Positions 57,972 through 64,000 of a stretch of 64,000 nucleotides of DNA are shown here, piece after piece. The stretch is taken from the NCBI GenBank assembly GCA_945868845.1, contig CAMBMS010000001.1, forward strand, positions 310,001-374,000. The letters are read 5' to 3'. The position numbers and the translations under genes were made by a program. The first letter of the stretch is position 1. The number at the start of each line of letters is the position of its first letter. The notes beneath the pieces are model-generated. The model did no database searches, had not been told where the DNA came from, and saw nothing but the letters and a program-made list of their open reading frames with translations. The DNA is from Asaia bogorensis (GTDB lineage Bacteria; Pseudomonadota; Alphaproteobacteria; Acetobacterales; Acetobacteraceae).

Positions 57972-59036
57972 ATGAAACCGAAGATTGCCATCATGGGCAC
58001 GGGCGCCGTCGGGGCCTATGCTGGCGCGCACATGGCGCATGCCGGGGAAAACGTTACCTTCATCGATTTCTGGCCGGAAAATGTAGAGACGATGAAGGCT
58101 AAGGGGCTGAAGGTCACGCATCTGAAGGATGTGCCGGAATTCACCGCCAAGGTGCGCGCGCTCCATGTGACCGAGGCACAGCAGCTGGCGAAGGAAGACC
58201 CGATCGACATTGCCTTCGTCTGCGTCAAATCCTACGACACCGCCTGGGCGACAACTCTGATCGCGCAATATCTAGCGCCGGGTGGCTTCGTCGTGTCGTT
58301 GCAAAACTGCATGAACGAGGAAACCATCGCCGGCATCGTCGGCTGGGGCAAGGTGCTGGGCTCCATCGCCAGCTCCATTACCGTCGATCTGTGCGCACCG
58401 GGACACGTGCACCGCGCGGCGGGCAAGCGGGCGCCGGCGCATACCGTGTTTCGTGTGGGCGAAGTGCATGGACGTATCACCGATCGCGCGCAGGAGGTTT
58501 GCCGGCTCGTATCGCTTTCCGATGGCGCGAAAGTCACCGGGAATTTATGGGGCGAGCGCTGGTCGAAACTTGTCACCAACGCCATGGGTAACGGCATTTC
58601 CGCCTGCACCGGCATGGTCTCCCGTGACTATACGCTGAACGAATCAATCCGCCATTTCTCGACGCGCGTGGCGTCGGAGGCGATCCGCGTCGGTCAGGCG
58701 CTGGGCTACGAGCTAGAGGAAGTACACCATATTGATCCAGAACTGATCGCCAAAGCTGGCGAGGGCGACGCAGCGGCGTTGAAGGAAGTGGACGCGCATC
58801 GCCTCAAGGAAATCAGCGCGCCCGGCGGCGGCGAACATCGTCCCTCCATGGGCCAGGATATGGTGAAGGGACGACGGACGGAAATCGAATTCCTCAACGG
58901 CTTCATCTGCGACAAAGCCAAGGGTGTGGGCATCGCCACACCCGCCAACGCGGCCCTGACCGATATCGTCAAGCGCGTGGAAAAAGGTGAATTGAAGCCC
59001 GACCCCAAGCACCTGATCGACCTGCGCCTGAACTGA
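57972..59036 (+). CDS. Ketopantoate reductase-family protein
   Basis: 354-residue ApbA/PanE-like NADP enzyme: IAIMGTGAVGAYAGAHMA (dinucleotide motif), FVCVKSYDT (cofactor/substrate lysine), a helical C-terminal domain with SKLVTNAMGNGISA and RTEIEFLNGFICDKAKGVGI ending in a D-x-K-R-V-E-K-G helix. Longer than true PanE (about 300), so more likely reduces a different 2-oxo acid, or works in the local catabolic pathway, than makes pantoate. GGGAGAGACGAGG precedes the ATG. Confidence 0.85.
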   Translation: MKPKIAIMGTGAVGAYAGAHMAHAGENVTFIDFWPENVETMKAKGLKVTHLKDVPEFTAKVRALHVTEAQQLAKEDPIDIAFVCVKSYDTAWATTLIAQYLAPGGFVVSLQNCMNEETIAGIVGWGKVLGSIASSITVDLCAPGHVHRAAGKRAPAHTVFRVGEVHGRITDRAQEVCRLVSLSDGAKVTGNLWGERWSKLVTNAMGNGISACTGMVSRDYTLNESIRHFSTRVASEAIRVGQALGYELEEVHHIDPELIAKAGEGDAAALKEVDAHRLKEISAPGGGEHRPSMGQDMVKGRRTEIEFLNGFICDKAKGVGIATPANAALTDIVKRVEKGELKPDPKHLIDLRLN

Positions 59037-59302
59037 AAGCCGAGGCTCTGGCCAAGAAATACGCCGTCGTCGCCCGCTGCGACGGCGGCGACTGGTCATT
59101 GCGCTTTCGCTCCTTTGAGCTCGCAACACTGGCAGAAGAAAGCAAGTGGCTATGTTCTTCGGGTCTGACTAGATTAGGCAAAATCTAAAAAGCCACTCCC
59201 GTCACCGAGGGCACCGATCTAAACTGTAACCTATGGCGCTCGTTGCACAGGGCAAAGTCTCTAATCTCCCCCCAGATGGGTCACACGCGCCGAGACCGGG
59301 GA
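59037..59302. other. Intergenic region with possible small-gene debris and a repeat end
   Basis: The plus-strand frame at about 59042-59188 reads KKYAVVARCDGGDWSLRF with a following helix-like stretch. This recalls HicB-type antitoxins, but there is no start, so it is at best a fragment. Bases about 59203-59235 (GGGCACCGATCTAAACTG and on) resemble the end of the palindromic repeat family. Nothing else seen. Confidence 0.3.
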
Positions 59303-60613
59303 TTAATTACTTCGCCCGATTCCCGAATAGGTGAAGCCGGCTTTGCGCATGGCGTTAGGTTCGTAGATATTGCGTAGATCGACAATGATACGCCCGCGCA
59401 TTGCGCCAGCGAGGCGAGCCGGGTCGAGGGCACGAAATTCGTTCCACTCGGTAATTACGACCAGCGCATCGGCCTGCGCGACGGCATCGAGTGCGTTCTG
59501 ACAATAAACCACGCTTTCGGGCAGTACGCTGGCCGCCTGTTCCATACCTTTCGGATCGAAGGCGCGGATTGTCGCCCCGTCGCCCACCAGGTGCGTGATG
59601 ATGGGGATCGACGGCGCGTCACGCATATCGTCGGTTTCGGGCTTGAAAGTCAGGCCGAGCACCGCGATGGTCTTGCCGCGCACTGCGCCACCGCAGGCAG
59701 TGATCACGCGCTGTGCCATCATGGATTTACGCGCGTCATTCACCGCGACGGTGGTTTCAACCAGCCGCGCCGGCACGCCGAAATCCTGCGCAATGCGCAT
59801 CAGAGCCACGGTATCCTTGGGAAAACAGGAACCACCGAAGCCGGGACCAGGATGCAGGAATTTGCGACCAATCCTGCCATCCAGGCCAATACCGCGCGCG
59901 ACATCATGTACGTCCGCACCGACGCGTTCGCAGAGATCCGCTATTTCGTTGATGAACGTCACCTTCATCGCTAGGAACGCGTTGGCGGCGTATTTGGTCA
60001 GTTCGGCGGTTTCGATGCCGGTAAAGACGATCGGCGCCTCGATCAGATAGAGCGGGCGGTAGAGCCGGCGCAGTACCTCCCGTGCGCGTTCGCTTTCCGC
60101 GCCGATCACCACGCGATCCGGGCGCATGAAATCGCCGATCGCGTTACCCTCGCGCAGGAATTCCGGGTTGGAGGCGACATCGAAATCCAATTCCGGCCGG
60201 GCCGCGCGCACAATCTCCGCGATTCGCCGCCCGGTGCCCACTGGCACGGTCGATTTGGTGACAATCACCGCATAGCCGGGCAAGGCCCGCGCCACTTGTT
60301 CGGCGGCGGCATAGACATAGGTGAGATCGGCATGGCCGTTGCCACGGCGCGCCGGCGTTCCCACGGCGATGAACACGGCTTCGACGTCCGCCAGGCCGGT
60401 AGCCAGATCCCCCGTGAAGCGCAGCCGTCCGGCGGTGACATTATCGGTCACCAGCTTTTCCAGCCCGGGTTCATATATTGGCATGTGTCCGGCCTGCAGC
60501 GCCGCAAACTTGATGGGGTCCGCCTCCACCACCGCCACCTCGGAGCCAAATTCAGCGAAGCATGCGCCCGAAACCAGGCCGACATATCCGCCGCCAATCA
60601 TCGCGATGCGCAA
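59303..60613 (-). CDS. ugd: UDP-glucose 6-dehydrogenase
   Basis: 436-residue NAD enzyme making UDP-glucuronate for surface polysaccharide. N-terminal MIGGGYVGLVSGACFAE, catalytic cysteine in GFGGSCFPKD, and the C-terminal Rossmann half (VLGLTFKPETDDMRDAPS). The TTG at 60613 is taken as start: it gives the canonical MRIAMIG N-terminus, and GGAGAG lies 7 bases upstream. The ATG at 60601 would remove the first strand residues. Monocistronic. Confidence 0.95.
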   Translation of the reverse strand: MRIAMIGGGYVGLVSGACFAEFGSEVAVVEADPIKFAALQAGHMPIYEPGLEKLVTDNVTAGRLRFTGDLATGLADVEAVFIAVGTPARRGNGHADLTYVYAAAEQVARALPGYAVIVTKSTVPVGTGRRIAEIVRAARPELDFDVASNPEFLREGNAIGDFMRPDRVVIGAESERAREVLRRLYRPLYLIEAPIVFTGIETAELTKYAANAFLAMKVTFINEIADLCERVGADVHDVARGIGLDGRIGRKFLHPGPGFGGSCFPKDTVALMRIAQDFGVPARLVETTVAVNDARKSMMAQRVITACGGAVRGKTIAVLGLTFKPETDDMRDAPSIPIITHLVGDGATIRAFDPKGMEQAASVLPESVVYCQNALDAVAQADALVVITEWNEFRALDPARLAGAMRGRIIVDLRNIYEPNAMRKAGFTYSGIGRSN

Positions 60614-60979
60614 ATGCGTTCTCTCCAGAATTCAATGAGTAAAATTGAGCACAAGCTTGGATCCAAGGCCATTGGCAGGTCGTGGGCGTTTTCTGCTCCA
60701 AAGGTCGATCCCGAGGAGGGCGACCAGCGGCTTCGTCGGATAAAATCTGCACCTGCACTCAAGGCCGCCTTGACCGCTCACGCGGCCTGGCACGCAGTCA
60801 GGCCGCATCTTAATCGGAAACTCGCTGCAGCATAACGTCCCATCCTGGTGCCGTCAGTCTGACCAATTTCAATAGAGATCGGGAGATCTCCAAGGTTATT
60901 ATGAGGACAAGACATTTCTTGATTTCAAATAGATAAGGCCTAATTGAAGCTGCATGAGGTGCTTTGAGAAAGGCGAAAA
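60614..60979. other. 366-bp region between ugd and the ABC permease
   Basis: Contains one doubtful small plus-strand ORF (listed at 60635-60835). The part from 60836 to 60979 is AT-rich relative to the window and holds no gene or clear hairpin that I can see. Confidence 0.4.
60635..60835 (+). CDS. Possible 66-residue basic protein, unknown
   Basis: MSKIEHKLGSKAIG start, then charged segments (DPEEGDQRLRRIKSAP) and an alanine/histidine-rich helix ending in NRKLAAA. Basic and without hydrophobic stretches. No strong ribosome site precedes the ATG, and I recognise no family; it may not be a gene. Divergent from ugd, with start sites 22 bases apart. Confidence 0.25.
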   Translation: MSKIEHKLGSKAIGRSWAFSAPKVDPEEGDQRLRRIKSAPALKAALTAHAAWHAVRPHLNRKLAAA

Positions 60980-61792
60980 TCACTCGCCAATACTCAATAA
61001 GGCGCCGCGTTCGCGAGCGGCGCGGAACTGGCGGGAAAAAATTAGAATCGCGACAAGCATCCAGAAGGCATTCAGGCCCATTGCGGCACCCAAATGGTAC
61101 CAATTGATTGTCATGTCCGTCATTACCTGGCGCATGCCCTCGAACACATGCGCCGAGGGTAGGGCAAGAGTAAAGGGCTGCACCCAGACCGGCAGAATAG
61201 CGACCGGATAGAACACCGCCGAAAACGGCGTCAGGCCGAACAGCACGGACCAGGCCAAAGCCTCGGCCCCCGCGCCATGGCGCAGAATGAGGGAAACCAC
61301 AGCCAGCGCTACCCACCAACCCATGATCATCAGATTAACGAAAAACAAGATGATTAGCGGCCCGATGGCAAACAGATTGAAGGCGTAAAGAACCCAGGCT
61401 AGCAAAATGGCCGGCAGCACACCGACGCAGAGGCGAATGACGGACATGCCGATCAGCGCCGCCACCAGTTCCCATGGCCGCAGGGGCGACACAAAGACAT
61501 GGCCCAGATTGCGCGACCATATCTCCTCCAGAAAGGAAATCGCGACCCCCATCTGACTGCGCAGCGCCACTTCCCACAGTAGCACGCCCCCAAGCAGCAG
61601 TCCGCCGGCAATGGCCGCGCCACCCATGCGCGCAGTAAGGAAATCGGCGGTAAAGCCCCAGATGCACATTTGCAGCACCGGCCAATAGGCGAGTTCCAGC
61701 AAGCGCGGCCAGGACCGGCGATAGAGCGCCAGATGCCGATACATCAGCCCCCAGATGCGGCGCAAAGATTCAGCCATGGGTGCGGTTTTCAT
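60980..61792 (-). CDS. ABC-2 type transporter permease
   Basis: 270-residue inner-membrane permease with six predicted helices: a segment at about 33-52, GGLLLGGVLLWEVALR, LCVGVLPAILLAWVLY, a long pair around LFFVNLMIMGWWVALAVVSL, and a last helix LNAFWMLVAILIFS. Matches the ABC-2 exporter fold. Its start overlaps the stop of the ATPase gene (ATGA), so the two form one exporter of a lipid, polysaccharide or drug; the substrate is not indicated. Confidence 0.86.
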   Translation of the reverse strand: MKTAPMAESLRRIWGLMYRHLALYRRSWPRLLELAYWPVLQMCIWGFTADFLTARMGGAAIAGGLLLGGVLLWEVALRSQMGVAISFLEEIWSRNLGHVFVSPLRPWELVAALIGMSVIRLCVGVLPAILLAWVLYAFNLFAIGPLIILFFVNLMIMGWWVALAVVSLILRHGAGAEALAWSVLFGLTPFSAVFYPVAILPVWVQPFTLALPSAHVFEGMRQVMTDMTINWYHLGAAMGLNAFWMLVAILIFSRQFRAARERGALLSIGE

Positions 61793-62547
61793 GCGACGGT
61801 CTCGGCGGCTTGCCCTCGGTTACGGGCAATATCGAGAAACACCGCTTCCAGATCTTCCCGCTTGTAGCGCGCCAACAGTTCATCGGGCGTGCCGCGATCG
61901 ACGATTTTTCCGGTTTTCAGCATCAGCACATGCGAACAAAGACGCTCCACCTCCGCCATGTTGTGCGAGGCGAGGAGAATTGTGCACCCTGTCTCATCGC
62001 GGTACCGCTCCAGCCAGGAACGTACCATGTCCGCCGTATCGGGATCCAAGCTGGCGGTGGGTTCGTCGAGCAGCAGCAAATCCGGTCGGTTGATTAGTGA
62101 TTTTGCCAGCGCCGCGCGCGTCTTCTGCCCCGATGAAAGCTGCCCGACGGGGCGGGTAAGAAATTCGTGCAAATCCAACTGGTCCGCCAGTTCGAGGATA
62201 CGCTGTTCGAGATGCGCGACATTGTAGAGATAGCCATAGACGCGCAGATTTTCTGCCACCGACAGCCGCTGCGGCAGCGCCACGTAGGGCGAGGAGAAAT
62301 TCATCCTCGCAAGGGCGGAAAACCGGTCGCGCGCCATGTCGTACCCGAGCGCGTGAATCGTGCCTTCGGTGGGGATCAGCAGCCCCAGCAGCATGGCGAT
62401 GGTGGTGGTCTTGCCCGCGCCATTGCCACCCAGCAACCCGATGGTCTGTCCCAGCGCGACGGTAAAGCCGATCCGGTCCACGGCCAGCGTCTTGCCATAG
62501 CGTTTGGTCAGATTTTGGACCCGGATCGCATCCATGGGGGCGGGCAT
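61789..62547 (-). CDS. ABC transporter ATP-binding protein (ABC-2 partner)
   Basis: About 252 residues. Walker A GGNGAGKTTT, Q-loop region, signature LSSGQKTR, Walker B LLLLDEPTASLD, and the switch histidine in LLASHNMAEVERL. Short C-terminal part, as in Nod/Dra-type export ATPases. The ATG at 62547 has GGA 7 bases upstream; 62535 (MDAIRVQNL) is an alternative that begins exactly at the first strand. Energises the permease encoded next. Divergent from murJ. Confidence 0.9.
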   Translation of the reverse strand: MPAPMDAIRVQNLTKRYGKTLAVDRIGFTVALGQTIGLLGGNGAGKTTTIAMLLGLLIPTEGTIHALGYDMARDRFSALARMNFSSPYVALPQRLSVAENLRVYGYLYNVAHLEQRILELADQLDLHEFLTRPVGQLSSGQKTRAALAKSLINRPDLLLLDEPTASLDPDTADMVRSWLERYRDETGCTILLASHNMAEVERLCSHVLMLKTGKIVDRGTPDELLARYKREDLEAVFLDIARNRGQAAETVA

Positions 62548-62610
62548 AGGCTGTCCAGGCGCACCCGCCAAGACTTGACCGCGCGACCTTCCCTGGCGCA
62601 GGTGCGGGGC

Positions 62611-64000
62611 ATGTTGCGTAGCGCACTGATCGTTGGGCTCTGGACCTTAGCCAGCCGGGTGCTGGGCTTCGCACGCGACGTGCTGATCGCCGCGTTTCTT
62701 GGCGCCGGCCCCATCGCGGACGCGTTCTTCGTCGCGTTGAAACTGCCGAACCTGCTCCGCCGCCTGTTCGGCGAAGGTGCCTTCAACGCCGCCTTCGTCC
62801 CCATCTTCTCTAGCCTGCTCGCCGCCGATGCCAAGCGCTTCGCCGAGGAAGCCCTGGGCGTCATGGTGTTCTGGCTTGCCTTCCTCACCCTGCTGGGCGA
62901 GGTTTTTATGCCGCAGATCGTCACCCTGATCGCGCCGGGATTTTCCGCCATCCCGGAGAAATTCGATCTGACGGTGAATCTCTCGCGCATCACCTTCCCC
63001 TATTTGTTCCTAATCTGCCTCGCCGCCCTTGCGTCCGGTGTGCTAAACGGCCTCAACCGCTTCGCCGCCGCCGCCGCCGCGCCGGTGATGTTCAATATCT
63101 CGCTCATTGCCGCCCTGCTCTGGCTCACGCCCGCATTGCCCAATGCCGGTTATGCACTGTCCGTCGGCGTGCTGGCCGCCGGCGTAATGCAACTGGGGCT
63201 ACTGCTCCTGGCCATGCGCCGCGCTGGGTTCGTCCTGCGCATCCCCTGGCCGCGCCTGACAGGTCGTATCCGCGCATTGCTGCGCCGCATCGCGCCCGGG
63301 CTTCTGGGCGCCGGAGCAATGCAGCTCAATCTGGCGGTGGACGTGATCATCGCCAGCCTGCTGCCGCCAGGCACGGTTTCCATTCTTTACTACGCCGATC
63401 GCGTAACGCAGTTGCCGCTGGGTACCATCGGCATCGCGCTGGGCACCGCGCTGCTGCCGATGCTATCTGGCCAGCTGCGGGCCGGCGAGGCGGAGGCCGC
63501 GAACAGTACCCTCAACCGCGCGTTGGAATATGGCTTCTTCCTGGCCTTGCCCGCCGCCGCCGCGCTGATCGTCTGCGCCTGGCCGGTGATGTTCGTGCTG
63601 TTCGGACGAGGCGCATTCGATGCGGAGAATGTGCGCCTTAGTGCGCAGGCGTTGATGGCCTATGCCGTGGGCCTGCCCGCATATGTCGCGGTGAAGGCAT
63701 TGGCGCCAGGGATGTTCGCGCGTGGCGATACCAAAACCCCGATGCAGATCGGCCTGGCCACCGTCGGGGTAAATCTACTGTTGAATGTCGCGTTCATGGT
63801 GCCGCTGGCGCATATGGGCCCCGCCCTCGCCACTTCGTTCGCCTCCCTGTTCAATGCCGGCGCCTTGTGGGTCGTGCTCACGCGGCGCGGACATTTCAAG
63901 ATCGATGCCATCCTGCGCCGCCGGGTGCCGCGCATTATCCTGGCGGTGGGGGCCATGGCGACGGCGCTGGTGCTGGCGCAATTCTGGCTGTTCGCCGATC
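62611..64000 (+). CDS. murJ: Lipid II flippase MurJ (partial, runs off the window)
   Basis: At least 463 residues of a MurJ/MviN-family MOP flippase, which moves lipid II across the inner membrane for peptidoglycan synthesis. Starts MLRSALIVGLWTLASRVLGF; RDVLIAAFLGAGPIADAFF and the RRLFGEGAFNAAFVP motif, with the charged residues needed for flipping, are intact. Ten or more hydrophobic helices are readable (e.g. the FNISLIAALLWL and VNLLLNVAFMVPLA helices), and the frame is open to base 64000. ATG 62611 gives the normal family N-terminus. Confidence 0.95.
   Translation, partial: MLRSALIVGLWTLASRVLGFARDVLIAAFLGAGPIADAFFVALKLPNLLRRLFGEGAFNAAFVPIFSSLLAADAKRFAEEALGVMVFWLAFLTLLGEVFMPQIVTLIAPGFSAIPEKFDLTVNLSRITFPYLFLICLAALASGVLNGLNRFAAAAAAPVMFNISLIAALLWLTPALPNAGYALSVGVLAAGVMQLGLLLLAMRRAGFVLRIPWPRLTGRIRALLRRIAPGLLGAGAMQLNLAVDVIIASLLPPGTVSILYYADRVTQLPLGTIGIALGTALLPMLSGQLRAGEAEAANSTLNRALEYGFFLALPAAAALIVCAWPVMFVLFGRGAFDAENVRLSAQALMAYAVGLPAYVAVKALAPGMFARGDTKTPMQIGLATVGVNLLLNVAFMVPLAHMGPALATSFASLFNAGALWVVLTRRGHFKIDAILRRRVPRIILAVGAMATALVLAQFWLFAD

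Noticed and set aside
60296-60634. Upstream extension of the small ORF at 60635
   Set aside because: It is antisense to the well-supported N-terminal part of ugd.

Overview
The window looks like chromosomal DNA of a GC-rich alphaproteobacterium, most likely of the Acetobacteraceae/Rhodospirillales. This rests on a usg homologue, groESL behind a CIRCE operator, CtaA-type haem A synthase, tandem cold-shock genes, and short GC-rich hairpins of the type GGGGGC-N3-GCCCCC between genes. The genus cannot be fixed from the sequence. I see no phage, plasmid, CRISPR array or intact insertion sequence.

Layout. 0-17 kb is mostly housekeeping: a ThDP-dependent enzyme, a tandem universal stress protein, pdxH, fabI, a YgjP-type metallopeptidase, a DsbA-like protein with an M48/TPR peptidase, a gamma-glutamyltranspeptidase-like lipoprotein, an aminotransferase, two cold-shock proteins, groESL with a well-formed promoter and CIRCE site, an interrupted usg, a VTT membrane protein with a GT2 glycosyltransferase, an AtzH-like protein and a D-aminoacylase-type amidohydrolase. 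A tRNA-Thr(TGT) lies at 17.6 kb. 18-25 kb holds a DUF35/thiolase-like pair, an SDR, a TauD-type dioxygenase with a lactonase-like amidohydrolase, and a molybdopterin oxidoreductase. 24.7-31.6 kb holds thiC under a TPP riboswitch, an M20 amidohydrolase, a small lipoprotein, rlmI-like, rlmJ and gpsA. 32-59 kb is a catabolic region with five luciferase-like (LLM) flavin oxidoreductases, SDRs, an acyl-CoA synthetase, an enolase-superfamily enzyme, a type III CoA-transferase, a CitE-like lyase, a second TauD enzyme, an acyl-CoA dehydrogenase, a GMC oxidoreductase, a zinc-less MDR, a serine hydrolase and a ketopantoate-reductase-like protein, with tldD and ctaA in between. 59-64 kb carries ugd, an ABC exporter pair and the start of murJ.

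The most coherent unrecognised unit is a seven-gene minus-strand run from 51996 down to 45630: TauD dioxygenase, LLM oxidoreductase, CitE-like lyase, CaiB-type CoA-transferase, SDR, 3-hydroxyisobutyrate-dehydrogenase-like enzyme, alpha/beta hydrolase. Stops and starts overlap or nearly touch. It reads as a pathway that oxygenates a substrate, activates it as a CoA thioester and cleaves it. The substrate is unknown.

The other main theme is decay. Gene remnants (pirin, usg, two MFS transporters, a histidine kinase, PHB depolymerase, a methyltransferase, SDR and enoyl-CoA hydratase tails) lie between intact genes. All five in-frame stops identified inside recognisable remnants are TAG, several at positions where glutamine would fit. 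Both MFS transporters in the catabolic region are broken, and no transcriptional regulator was recognised in the window. A family of ~110-bp imperfect palindromes with related ends occurs in at least two full and three partial copies.
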